Part shown: positions 44,166 through 52,722 of the stretch, in pieces
Numbering within the stretch: the stretch's first letter is position 1
How the letters are laid out: the number at the start of each line of letters is the position of its first letter
From: Roseibium algicola
GTDB taxonomy: Bacteria; Pseudomonadota; Alphaproteobacteria; Rhizobiales; Stappiaceae
Direction: 5' to 3'
Assembly (NCBI RefSeq): GCF_001999245.1
Contig: NZ_CP019630.1
Location: 4,431,001-4,495,000, forward strand
DNA: 64,000 nt
Made by a program: the position numbers and the translations under genes
Notes under the pieces: model-generated
The model's database searches: none
The model's input: the letters and a program-made list of their open reading frames with translations, nothing else
Told to the model about the DNA's origin: nothing

Positions 44166-46142
44166 TCACGATGGGGAGCCACCATAGAGCCGCCAGGACT
44201 CCAGTCCACGGTTGAACAGAGGGCCCGGAACACCATCCAGCGTGCCCTCATAGTATCCGGCAGACTGCAATCTGGTCTGGATCTCAAGGATGGTATCGCG
44301 CGACCAGCTGCGGGCGTCGGAAGAAATCTTCGCAAGTGTTTCGCCGCTGTCCACCGTCAATGCGGACAACAACAGTTCCGATGCCTTTTGTGGTGATTTG
44401 TCGGTGTGGAAACCTTCGTCGTAAATCGCAGCGGCGGCAAGGGCGCCTTCCGCGTATCCCTGCTGTGCGGCCAGTTCGAAATAGGCCGCTGCGTCTTCGG
44501 GGGTCTTGTAAATGCCTTCCTTGGCAAAGACGCCCAGATTGTAGGTCGCTCTGGCGGCGCCTTCCGAGGAGGCATATTCCAGAAGGGTAATTGCACGCGG
44601 AACATCACGAGCCCCACCTGTGCCGTTATAGAGGGAAACTGCAAGGTTGATGGCGCCGTCGGCGCTGCCGTTGGCATAGGCGCGTTCGAACAATTCGCGG
44701 GCTTTCAGCAGGTCCTTGGGCAGCCCCTGGCCGAGTTCGTAGAGGAGGCCAAGGCTGACGAGTGCCCTTGTGTCGCCTGCAGCTGCTGCCTGCTGATAGA
44801 GATCGACGGCAATCTTGGTATCGCCTGCGGCTGCCCGTGCCCGCGCCAGCAGGGCCTTGTAGTGCGGCACATCCGGATAGTCCTTGACGGCCTGCTCGCA
44901 GGAATGAATGGCCGCCCCGGAGTTCTTTGCCAGAAGGTTGAGAGAGACGCCCCGGTAGATGACGGTTGAATCGTTCGGGTGTGTGGCGAACCGCCTGCAC
45001 AGTTCGGATTGCGTCAGATTGTTCGGATTGTTGGGCATCATCTGGGTGACAAGCGTTTTGGCCTGCTCCAGATATTGCCCGTCCGGAAATCGCTCGATGT
45101 AATACTGCAGCAGGGCCCGGTTACGGGAGGCCAGGGCGTTGGACCAGATTTCCTCTTCCAGACTTGCGAGGCCGACCGATGGCGTCGGCAGGACGCCGTT
45201 CGTGTCCTTCAGGGCTCTTTCGAGGATCGTTTGCGCTTCATCGACAAACCTGCCTTCCGGATAGCGCTGCAGGTACAGCTGGATCAGCCTTGGATCTTCC
45301 TGCTGCACCGACAGCTTCCACAGGCCCGCTTCAAGGTCGCCGTCCGACTCCGGGCCCGGCTTGAAATAGAAATCGGGTTTGACCGAGAACTGGACGTAAG
45401 GCACCTGGGCGCCACCGGTTTCCTTGCGTACGTTCTGGTTCACGTCCGCCAACACGGACAGGACCTCGCGGCCGGAGGAGTGCATGTAGGACAGGAGCGC
45501 CGTCGCGTAGGGACTGTTGTCACCCGCGCCGTCATAGGCAACCTTGCCTGGTTGTGTGGCGTAGCCGATCAGAAACCCGCTGACATCCGGCGGTGGTGCC
45601 AGGCCCACTTCCAGGCTCTTGATGCGATCCTGAAACGGATTGTTCTGGCAGGCGTCCAGGAAGACCATCTTGAAGGCGCTGCTGCGCCCGACAAGCTTGA
45701 GCAGCTCATCGAAATGAATGCTGTCGCTGACAAGCGTATCGATGTCACTGATCCGTGAATCAACCGGAATGAGATAGTTCTTGCCCGCCAGTTGAACGCC
45801 ATGCCCGGCGTAATAGACCAGTACGACGTTCGCGTTGCGCCGAATGGTTGCCTGGGAGAACTCTTCGGCCTTCTTCAGGAAGGCCTCCTGCGTTGCATCC
45901 AGGATCAAGGTGACGTCGAAGCGAAGGGTCTGCAGGGTTGCAGCGATACTCTCCGCATCATTGCGTGCATTGGGGAGTTTCTCGCCATTGTAGTTGGAAT
46001 TGCCGACGATCAGCGCCATACGCGTGTCGGGTACAAGCTGCTGGGCTCGTGAGGTTTCAGGTAAGGAAACCGAGACAACGAGTATCAGGCCTGACAGAAG
46101 CAGGACCTTCTCGAGAAGTTGCCGGACCAAATGCAATTTCAT
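44166..46142 (-). CDS. Secreted caspase-fold (peptidase C14) protein with SEL1/TPR repeats
   Basis: About 658 residues. After a signal peptide (about 1-34, cut near SRAQQ), a metacaspase-type domain has VYYAGHGV (His114) and FLDACQNNPF (Cys165), the full dyad. The middle holds helical TPR-like segments, then SEL1-like repeats (DTRALVSLGLLYELGQGLPK and similar, about 445-600). The end resembles a peptidoglycan-binding unit (IQTRLQSAGYYEGTLDGVPG). Probably acts in the periplasm as a protease or scaffold. Start is uncertain; other in-frame starts lie at 46157 and 46166, overlapping the upstream gene's stop, which suggests translational coupling. Confidence 0.85.
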   Translation of the reverse strand: MKLHLVRQLLEKVLLLSGLILVVSVSLPETSRAQQLVPDTRMALIVGNSNYNGEKLPNARNDAESIAATLQTLRFDVTLILDATQEAFLKKAEEFSQATIRRNANVVLVYYAGHGVQLAGKNYLIPVDSRISDIDTLVSDSIHFDELLKLVGRSSAFKMVFLDACQNNPFQDRIKSLEVGLAPPPDVSGFLIGYATQPGKVAYDGAGDNSPYATALLSYMHSSGREVLSVLADVNQNVRKETGGAQVPYVQFSVKPDFYFKPGPESDGDLEAGLWKLSVQQEDPRLIQLYLQRYPEGRFVDEAQTILERALKDTNGVLPTPSVGLASLEEEIWSNALASRNRALLQYYIERFPDGQYLEQAKTLVTQMMPNNPNNLTQSELCRRFATHPNDSTVIYRGVSLNLLAKNSGAAIHSCEQAVKDYPDVPHYKALLARARAAAGDTKIAVDLYQQAAAAGDTRALVSLGLLYELGQGLPKDLLKARELFERAYANGSADGAINLAVSLYNGTGGARDVPRAITLLEYASSEGAARATYNLGVFAKEGIYKTPEDAAAYFELAAQQGYAEGALAAAAIYDEGFHTDKSPQKASELLLSALTVDSGETLAKISSDARSWSRDTILEIQTRLQSAGYYEGTLDGVPGPLFNRGLESWRLYGGSPS

Positions 46143-46162
46143 GGTTTGGAACCGCATTCCGC

Positions 46163-46936
46163 TCAAATTGAAATCATGGACGCCAGATTGACTTCGACCG
46201 CCGCGATGGTCTCGGTCAGGACAGCTCGCTGTTGCTGCTGCAGGTTCGTGATGACGGTGTCCTGGGACCGGACGATCTGAATGCGCTGAACCTTGCTGAT
46301 GCCTTCGCGGACCGCTTCAAGAGCTGCTTCGCCACTTTCGGCCTGCTCGACTTTGACGACCATTTCGCGAACAATCGGCAGGGCCGACTGCGCAACAGCG
46401 CTTCCATTTTCCGCTTCACGCGCCAGCCGATTTTCCAGATCCTGCAGGACTTCGGTAATGCATCGGACCGGTTCGATGCCGCGCAATACCTTCTGCTTGC
46501 AGCGTTCACAGGCGTTATTGACCCGAACACGGTTGTTCAGGAACCGCTCGAGAATGGCTCGTTCCCGGGCCACGGTTGTCGGTTCTCCATCGCCTTTCGG
46601 AATCAAGAAAAACGGTCTGACCGCTTCCTTGCCGGAGCCTGCCTTGACACTTGGGGATTCGCTTTCGTAAGCGGCGATGGTGATCGGCTTGCCGTTTGGA
46701 TTTTCCAGCTTGCTGCCTGCGGCTGACGGGTCAAAGGACTCATCAAAGGGCAGCATCGTGCTCCTTGTAAAAATCTGCTGTGCGTTCGAAAGCTGCCAGG
46801 ACGTATTCCTGACTGGATCGTTCAAGGCCTGGGTGCTGGCCTTGGCCGAACTTGTCGCGCCTGTTAGCCAGGCCACCAAAATAGACGCAATAAATGATAG
46901 GAAACCGAGCATCTTACGCTTGGTAATCTCTGCCAT
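46163..46936 (-). CDS. Secreted hypothetical protein linked to the caspase-fold gene
   Basis: 257 residues with an N-terminal membrane or signal segment (about 9-31), a low-complexity linker, two nearby Cys (ACERCKQK) and one more (RCITEV), then a long helical C-terminus of coiled-coil type (VVKVEQAESGEAALEAVREG). No family recognised. Its stop codon nearly touches the next gene, so it is probably a partner, chaperone or substrate of the caspase-fold protein. Confidence 0.65.
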   Translation of the reverse strand: MAEITKRKMLGFLSFIASILVAWLTGATSSAKASTQALNDPVRNTSWQLSNAQQIFTRSTMLPFDESFDPSAAGSKLENPNGKPITIAAYESESPSVKAGSGKEAVRPFFLIPKGDGEPTTVARERAILERFLNNRVRVNNACERCKQKVLRGIEPVRCITEVLQDLENRLAREAENGSAVAQSALPIVREMVVKVEQAESGEAALEAVREGISKVQRIQIVRSQDTVITNLQQQQRAVLTETIAAVEVNLASMISI

Positions 46937-47217
46937 ACTTCACCGAATTTTTAAAACTGACTTAGCGTTCTATGACACTTTCATCAGATAATTGAAAAAT
47001 TTGCATTGTCGGCGGCTCACTACATCCTATCAAGTACAGAGGTTTAGTGAAGCAAAAATTCGCGCCATCGCCTGCCTGGCGATCGGGCTTGCCGTCCCAT
47101 GAGTGGGCTGTGAGAGCTTTGAAGCGGTGGAGACCCGACGTGTGTCCGATTGAATTTCGCAGGTGAAGCGTAACGCTCCGGCCGAGAAGGGGTTTCCTGT
47201 CGCAAAACAACAGGATA

Positions 47218-47239
47218 GGGCAGGCCAGGTGGCCTGCCC
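47218..47239. repeat. Hairpin, 10-bp perfect arms
   Basis: GGGCAGGCCA and TGGCCTGCCC with a two-base centre. Could act as a terminator stem for either direction, though neither side has a long T run. Confidence 0.55.
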
Positions 47240-47276
47240 ACTATTTCGGGAAACGTCGTCCAGTTGCAATATGAAG

Positions 47277-47306
47277 GCGTCTGGCCGGTGAAATTTCACC
47301 AGACGC
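47277..47306 (-). terminator. Terminator-like nested palindrome
   Basis: Outer arms GCGTCTGG and CCAGACGC enclose a nearly continuous inner palindrome (GGTGAAATTTCACC). Located after the M20 amidohydrolase gene on the minus strand, it is a plausible end of the five-gene ABC operon. T run short. Confidence 0.5.
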
Positions 47307-47348
47307 TCCGTTTGCAGGCAGGTTCAAATTGTGGTGATTTCCGTTGCG

Positions 47349-48512
47349 TTACTTGCTCGACAGGAAATCTTCCGCCAGCTCCACCCAAAAACTCGTGCCG
47401 ATAGGCAGGATGTCGTCATTGAAGTCGTACTTGGGGTGATGCAGGGGCGGGTCGCGATCGGTTCTGGCAGTGCCGAGCATGAAGTAACAGCCAGGCCGTT
47501 CTTCCAGGAAATAGGCAAAGTCCTCGCTGCCCATGAAGGGACGGGTGAGGTCTGTGACTTTTTCCTCGCCGGCAAAGCGCCTGGCAAGGTCACGCAGGTA
47601 GCCGGTCTCGGCCGTGTGGTTGATCATCGGCGGATAACCGCGCTCATAATCGACCTCGGCCCGCATGCCGTAGCTGGCAGCCTGTCCTTCGGCAATCATG
47701 CGGATACGCCGTTCCAGCTCGTCGCGCACATCCGGTTCCAAAGCTCGAACGGTCAGGTTCATTTCCGCCCGCTCGGGGATCACGTTGCTGGCGATACCGC
47801 TGTTGAAGGCACCGACCGTGATCACGGCGGACTGCAGCGGGTGGATGTTGCGCGCGGCGATAGTCTGTAGCGCCATGATGATGCTGGCGCCGCATACGAT
47901 CGGGTCGGATGCCGCCTGCGGTTCTGCGCCATGGCCTCCGTGGCCGACAACGGTAATCTTGCACTCGTCGGCAGCTGCCATCATCGGGCCGTCCCGGAAG
48001 GCAAATTGTCCGAAGGGCAGGCTCGGGTCATTGTGAAGGCCGAATACGGCATCGCACGGGAAGCGCTCGAACAGCCCGTCGTCCATCATCAGCCTTGCGC
48101 CGCCGAAGTTTTCTTCCGCTGGCTGGAAGATCAGGTGCACCGTTCCGTCGAACTGCTTGCGTTCCGAGAGGATTTTCGCGGCGCCGAGCAGCATGGCCGT
48201 GTGGCCGTCATGGCCGCAGGCGTGCATGACACCGGGATGGGTGCTGGCATAGTCCGCCCCGGTTTCCTCCAGGATCGGCAGGGCGTCGAAATCCGCACGA
48301 ATGCCGATGCTTTTCGAAGACGTGCCATTGCGCAGGGTTGCGACAATGCCGGTTTTTGCCAGGCCACGCGTAACCTCGTAGCCCATAGCAGCCAGTTCAC
48401 TGGCGACGTAGTCCGAGGTCTTGAATTCCGACAGGCCGATCTCGGGGATCGTATGCAGATGGCGCCTTGTGGCGACGATTTCGGGAAGGAAGTTGGACGA
48501 CTGAACGGTCAT
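47349..48512 (-). CDS. M20 family amidohydrolase
   Basis: 387 residues of the M20/hippurate-hydrolase type. The metal-binding HACGHDGH (97-104) and PAEE (131-134) motifs are present. Such enzymes cleave the amide of N-acyl or related amino acids in the cytoplasm; the exact substrate is unknown. The ATG directly follows the permease stop codon, making it the last gene of the ABC transporter operon, so its substrate is probably what the transporter imports. Confidence 0.9.
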   Translation of the reverse strand: MTVQSSNFLPEIVATRRHLHTIPEIGLSEFKTSDYVASELAAMGYEVTRGLAKTGIVATLRNGTSSKSIGIRADFDALPILEETGADYASTHPGVMHACGHDGHTAMLLGAAKILSERKQFDGTVHLIFQPAEENFGGARLMMDDGLFERFPCDAVFGLHNDPSLPFGQFAFRDGPMMAAADECKITVVGHGGHGAEPQAASDPIVCGASIIMALQTIAARNIHPLQSAVITVGAFNSGIASNVIPERAEMNLTVRALEPDVRDELERRIRMIAEGQAASYGMRAEVDYERGYPPMINHTAETGYLRDLARRFAGEEKVTDLTRPFMGSEDFAYFLEERPGCYFMLGTARTDRDPPLHHPKYDFNDDILPIGTSFWVELAEDFLSSK

Positions 48513-49328
48513 TTACGCACCACGGCTGGGGATACGGTTTTCCAGGAAGCGGAACAGCAATACCAGAATCCCGGTGAGACACATATAGATCAGTGCAAGC
48601 AGCAGCAGAGGCTCATATGTGAGATATGTATCCTGCCGAACTCTTGAAATGATCGCATAGACATCGACCACCGTAATGGTCGCGACAAGCGGTGTCGATT
48701 TCAGCTGCAGCACGGTTTCGCCGCTCAAAGTTGGCAAGGCACGGTAGATGGCGCGCGGTAGCCAGATGCGGTGGAACATGGTGAAGCGGCCCATGCCAAA
48801 GGCACGCGCGGCTTCCAGTTCGCCCCTTGGCACACCGGCAAACGCTCCGCGCATCACTTCCCCCTCATAGGCGGCAAATGACAGCATCAAGGCCGTGAAG
48901 CCATACGGCCAGGCCTGGCGCAGATAGGGCCAGAACATCGACTGCCGGATTTCCGGATACTGCGCGAACACCGAGCCGAGGCCGTAGTAGAGCAGCCAGA
49001 GTTGCAGAAGCAGCGGTGTGCCGCGGATCAATGTGCAGAAACCACGGGCCAGCCAGGCGAGTGGTCTTGGTCCGGTGACCTGGACAAGGCCCAGGCCTAT
49101 GGCAAGGAGAAAGCCGACGGCTGCCGTCGAAAACAGCAGAAACAGTGTTTCCCAGATGCCGTGGAGCAGCTTCCATTGGTATTTGGGCAACCAGTCCCAC
49201 CGCAGGAACCAGATCGCGCAGAAGACGATGCCTGCGAAGACGGCAAGCAGGAAGATCCTGTGCGGTTCCAGCAGTCGGCGTGGCGGCGGCGGCACATAGG
49301 CGGGCATTGTGATCTTGGTTTCGCTCAT
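48513..49328 (-). CDS. Polar amino-acid ABC transporter permease (HisM type)
   Basis: 271 residues with about five transmembrane helices and the EAA-type loop ARAFGMGRFTMFHRIWLPRA that docks the ATPase. It starts one base after the stop of the partner permease and is followed at once by the amidohydrolase. Confidence 0.9.
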   Translation of the reverse strand: MSETKITMPAYVPPPPRRLLEPHRIFLLAVFAGIVFCAIWFLRWDWLPKYQWKLLHGIWETLFLLFSTAAVGFLLAIGLGLVQVTGPRPLAWLARGFCTLIRGTPLLLQLWLLYYGLGSVFAQYPEIRQSMFWPYLRQAWPYGFTALMLSFAAYEGEVMRGAFAGVPRGELEAARAFGMGRFTMFHRIWLPRAIYRALPTLSGETVLQLKSTPLVATITVVDVYAIISRVRQDTYLTYEPLLLLALIYMCLTGILVLLFRFLENRIPSRGA

Positions 49329-49329
49329 C

Positions 49330-50058
49330 TCACACAGGCCCCGCAATGCCGCGCCTTGCGCGTTTTTCGATATGGGCGATGACGCGGTTCGAGACCAGGG
49401 TCAGCGTGAGATACATCACGCCTGCGGCGCAATAGAACAGCATGTAGGCCTTGGTGCTGCCGGCTGCCTGGCGGGTCACCAGCGTCAGTTCCGAGAAGCC
49501 GACCACGGCCAGAAGGGCAGTATCCTTAGTGGCGATGAGCCAGAGATTTGAAAGACCCGGAATGGCATAGGGCAACATGGCCGGCAGGGTGATGCGGCGC
49601 AGTGTCTTGAAGGGCGACATGCCGTAGGCACGGGCTGCCTCTATCTGTCCGGGCGGTACTGCCTTGATGGCACCACGCAAAACTTCGGTCGAGTAAGCGC
49701 CCTGGACAACGCCGATGACGAAGATGCCGGCGGCAAGGCCGCTGATGTCGACCCTTGGCAGACCGACCAGCATCAGCAGCGTATTCACCGCGTCTGTTCC
49801 GGCGTAATAAAGCAACAGGATGAGGACAAGCTCGGGAACGGCTCGGATGACGGTGGTGTAGACCTCAAGCAGGTCGCGCAGGATCGGGCCGCCGTAAAGC
49901 TTTCCGAAGGCGCCGCCGATACCGATCAGCAGACCCAGGCCAAAACCGCCGACGGCGAGCTGCAGCGAGGCTGCGAAGCCGGCGAGTAGAACTCCGCCCC
50001 AGCCCGGTGGCGACAGGGCGAGCAGATCGAGATTGAGAAATCCGGAAGGGGCAGCCAT
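49330..50058 (-). CDS. Polar amino-acid ABC transporter permease (HisQ type)
   Basis: 242 residues, the first of two homologous permeases. EAA loop ARAYGMSPFKTLRRITLPAM. The pair HisQ/HisM-type with a single ATPase is typical for basic or polar amino acids such as arginine, ornithine or histidine. Confidence 0.9.
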   Translation of the reverse strand: MAAPSGFLNLDLLALSPPGWGGVLLAGFAASLQLAVGGFGLGLLIGIGGAFGKLYGGPILRDLLEVYTTVIRAVPELVLILLLYYAGTDAVNTLLMLVGLPRVDISGLAAGIFVIGVVQGAYSTEVLRGAIKAVPPGQIEAARAYGMSPFKTLRRITLPAMLPYAIPGLSNLWLIATKDTALLAVVGFSELTLVTRQAAGSTKAYMLFYCAAGVMYLTLTLVSNRVIAHIEKRARRGIAGPV

Positions 50059-50091
50059 CGGCAGCGGTCAACCTTGCTTTGAAAGTGTCCG

Positions 50092-50111
50092 CCCGCGCCC
50101 GAGGGCGCGGG
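50092..50111 (-). terminator. GC-rich hairpin between binding-protein and permease genes
   Basis: Arms CCCGCGCC and GGCGCGGG with a 4-base loop, 28 bases after the binding-protein stop. Hairpins here commonly protect the binding-protein mRNA or reduce read-through into the permease genes. Confidence 0.6.
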
Positions 50112-50138
50112 ACGGTTTCCTAAGGGTGATCCGGCCGC

Positions 50139-50918
50139 TTAGCCGCCGTAGATGTCGAAGTCGAACCAGTTCTTGGAGAACGTTTCATAGGTCCCGTTCT
50201 CGCGGATCGCCTTGATCGCGGCGTTGACCTTGTCCTTCAGTTCCGTGTCGCCCTTGCGCAGGCCGACGCCAACGCCGGCACCGAGGATCGCCGGATCATC
50301 CTGGACGTTGCCCTTCAGTTCGCAGCAGGCACCTGCATCGGACTTCAGGAAGGCGTCGAGCGCGATGGCGTCCGCCTGGACGGCGTCGAGGCGGCCAGCG
50401 GCGAGATCCTGGTTGGCTTCATCCTGGGTCTGGTACTGCTTGATCTCGGCAGCGCCTTCGCCGAAATACTTTTCGGCATAGTCGGCATGAATGGTCGAAA
50501 CCTGAACGCCGATGATCTTGCCGGACAGGCCTTCCGGAGTCGCGTCGAAATCGTCACCCTTGGCACCGATGATGCCGGTCGGAGTGTTGTAGTACTTGTC
50601 GGAGAAATCGATGGTCTTCAGGCGCTCTTCGGTGATGGACATGGAGCCGATGATCATGTCGATCTTGCCGGATGTCAGGGCCGGGATGATGCCGTCCCAG
50701 GCAACTGGCGTGACGACGCAGTCGAGTTTGGCTTCCGCGCAGATCGCGTCCATGAATTCGATTTCCCAACCGATCCACTTGCCGCTGGAATCGGGAGAGG
50801 TGAACGGCGGGTAGGGCTCGGCTGCGACGCCGACCTTTACTTCCTCAGCCATGGCGCCGGTGAACGCGGTGGTGGCCAGTGCGGCTGCTGCGAATGCTGT
50901 CTTCAGAATATGTTTCAT
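50139..50918 (-). CDS. Periplasmic basic/polar amino-acid binding protein
   Basis: 259 residues with a signal peptide (about 1-24, cleaved after AMA) and the SBP family 3 pattern: PYPPFTSPDSSGKWIGWEIE and DMIIGSMSITEERLKTIDFS, including the Arg that clamps the ligand carboxylate. The GxxxGWEID-like and SMSIT..R features fit lysine/arginine/ornithine-type binding proteins. Second gene of the operon, after the ATPase. Confidence 0.9.
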   Translation of the reverse strand: MKHILKTAFAAAALATTAFTGAMAEEVKVGVAAEPYPPFTSPDSSGKWIGWEIEFMDAICAEAKLDCVVTPVAWDGIIPALTSGKIDMIIGSMSITEERLKTIDFSDKYYNTPTGIIGAKGDDFDATPEGLSGKIIGVQVSTIHADYAEKYFGEGAAEIKQYQTQDEANQDLAAGRLDAVQADAIALDAFLKSDAGACCELKGNVQDDPAILGAGVGVGLRKGDTELKDKVNAAIKAIRENGTYETFSKNWFDFDIYGG

Positions 50919-50994
50919 GCTGTTCCCCTGTTTTTTAGACTTCTCGTGCCGGACCTTCCGGCAGGACCTCCCCGCGAAACGTCTGCGGGAGGGT

Positions 50995-51768
50995 CTAGTT
51001 GATCGAGCTGATGAATTTCTTCAGCCGCTCCGATTTCGGGTCACCGAACACCTGGTCCGGCGGGCCCTGTTCCTCAATGATGCCGTTGTGCAGAAAGATG
51101 ACGTGACTGGCGACTTCCCGCGCGAATTTCATCTCGTGGGTAACCAGGATCATTGTCCGCTGTTCACGGGCCAGATCGCCGATGACGCCGAGGACCTCTC
51201 CGACCAGTTCCGGATCGAGAGCGGATGTCGGCTCGTCGAACAACATGGCGAGCGGCTGGACGGCAAGAGCACGGGCGATGGCTGCACGCTGCTGCTGACC
51301 ACCGGACAGGAAGGCCGGATAGGCATCCTGCTTCTCGTGCAGTCCGACACGGCGCAGCAAGGTTTCGGCGATGCCGACGGCCTCGTCGCGTTTCATGCCC
51401 AGAACGTGGATAGGCACTTCAATCACATTTTGAAGCACTGTCATGTGCTGCCACAGATTGAAGCTCTGGAAAACCATCGCAAGCTGGCTGCGAATGCGCT
51501 CGATCTGCCTGCGGTTGGCAGGGCGCAGGCCATGGTGGCCGTCGTTTTTCAGGTCGATTGTCTCACCATGGATGGTGACCGACCCTGCGCTGGGCATCTC
51601 AAGCATGTTGATGCAGCGCAGAAAGGTTGATTTGCCGGAGCCCGATCCGCCGATGATCGCAATCACGTCGCCCTGCCGGGCCGTGAGCGAGACACCCTTG
51701 AGCACCTCAAGAGCTCCGAAACGTTTAAAGAGGTCGCATACCTCGATGGCTGGCGCCGCTGGTTCCAT
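50995..51768 (-). CDS. Amino-acid ABC transporter ATP-binding protein
   Basis: 257 residues with Walker A (GGSGSGKST, 40-48), signature LSGGQQQR (154-161) and Walker B LFDEPTSALD (176-185), plus the HisP-type insert NDGHHGLRPANRRQIERIRS. It powers the HisQ/HisM-type permeases encoded downstream. ATG at 51768 chosen; a GTG at 51801 is possible. First gene of the operon, divergent from the TetR gene. Confidence 0.92.
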   Translation of the reverse strand: MEPAAPAIEVCDLFKRFGALEVLKGVSLTARQGDVIAIIGGSGSGKSTFLRCINMLEMPSAGSVTIHGETIDLKNDGHHGLRPANRRQIERIRSQLAMVFQSFNLWQHMTVLQNVIEVPIHVLGMKRDEAVGIAETLLRRVGLHEKQDAYPAFLSGGQQQRAAIARALAVQPLAMLFDEPTSALDPELVGEVLGVIGDLAREQRTMILVTHEMKFAREVASHVIFLHNGIIEEQGPPDQVFGDPKSERLKKFISSIN

Positions 51769-51896
51769 CCTACCGCCATTGCCCGGCCTGAGCCGGTGCA
51801 CTGTTGTTTCTGTTCCCCGCTGACCTCGTCTTTTTTGCCGGTGCGGCGTCAGCTCTCCGCCCGGTAAGTGTTGTCAGCTTTGCACTTGTCTCGTAA

Positions 51897-51915
51897 TTAT
51901 TCAACCGTATAATAA
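51897..51915. promoter_or_regulatory. Dyad in the ABC/TetR divergent region
   Basis: TTATTCAACCGTATAATAA is a 19-base dyad with matching outer TTATT/AATAA and inner AC/GT half-sites. Size and symmetry fit a TetR-family operator that could control both the ABC operon and tetR-aruHI. Confidence 0.45.
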
Positions 51916-52067
51916 CGAAAAAATCGATGCCGGTGCGTCAGGCGACCGGAGATCATGGCGGAGGACACAAGAATGGCGCGGGAGGCGAAAGCGATGGCTG
52001 CAGCATGGTGCCTGACTTCGCCTGCGAACCCGTCAGTGCGCGGGATTCTGCCGGTCCGGAGCCTGTC

Positions 52068-52712
52068 ATGAGCCGTCGCCCGTTCCATCGCGCAAGTGAG
52101 GCCGAGCGACGTCAGGATCTCATCCGGGCGACGCTGGATTGCATTTCCGAATTTGGTCTGCGCGGCGCGACCGTTCGTGAAATCGCGGCACGCGCCGGTG
52201 TCACCCCCGGCCTGATCCGCCATTATTTTTCCAGCAAGGACCAGATGCTGCAGGATGCCTATCGGGAAGTCATGACCGGAATGACATCCACTGTGGCGGC
52301 AGCTGCCGATGGTGATCAGCAGAGCCCCAGGGCACGACTGCACGATTTCATCGTGGCCAACCTGACGCCGCCGGTTGCCAACGCTCGGACGTTGTCGCTC
52401 TGGGCTGCTTTCATCAGTCATGTGCGCGTCGATCCGGCATTTGCCGAAATTCACCTCGAGAGCTATCTCGCTTTTCGGTCTGTGCTGGAAACCCTCGTCG
52501 CCGAGGTGCTGGCCGAATCGGGTGAGCCACCCGATGCAAAGCGGTGCCGGGAGCTGGCAATTGCGATCAACGGCGTGATCGACGGTCTGTGGATCGAAGG
52601 CACGCTGGTGGGTCACCTCTTTTCCGAAACGCCCCTTCCGGGCGTTGCCATCCGGTCCGTCGAGGCATTGCTTGGCGGAATAAGCCTTGCCGCCAAACCA
52701 CACTCAAACTGA
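52068..52712 (+). CDS. TetR family regulator (BetI-like)
   Basis: 214 residues. The HTH domain (about 12-60) includes GLRGATVREIAARAGVTPGL then IRHYFSSKDQML; the C-terminal helices look like the BetI/TetR C domain. Start at 52068 with CGGAG upstream; an extended frame from 51927 adds non-conserved residues. It precedes aruH by 10 bases, and is likely a local repressor responding to arginine or a derived keto acid. Confidence 0.88.
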   Translation: MSRRPFHRASEAERRQDLIRATLDCISEFGLRGATVREIAARAGVTPGLIRHYFSSKDQMLQDAYREVMTGMTSTVAAAADGDQQSPRARLHDFIVANLTPPVANARTLSLWAAFISHVRVDPAFAEIHLESYLAFRSVLETLVAEVLAESGEPPDAKRCRELAIAINGVIDGLWIEGTLVGHLFSETPLPGVAIRSVEALLGGISLAAKPHSN

Positions 52713-52722
52713 GAGACCGACT

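Larger units (their letters stand above)
46937..47348. other. Intergenic with two hairpins
   Basis: About 410 bases with no protein-like frame. Two strong inverted repeats lie at 47218-47239 and 47277-47306; the second is 43 bases beyond the stop codon of the amidohydrolase gene and may end that operon. Confidence 0.55.
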
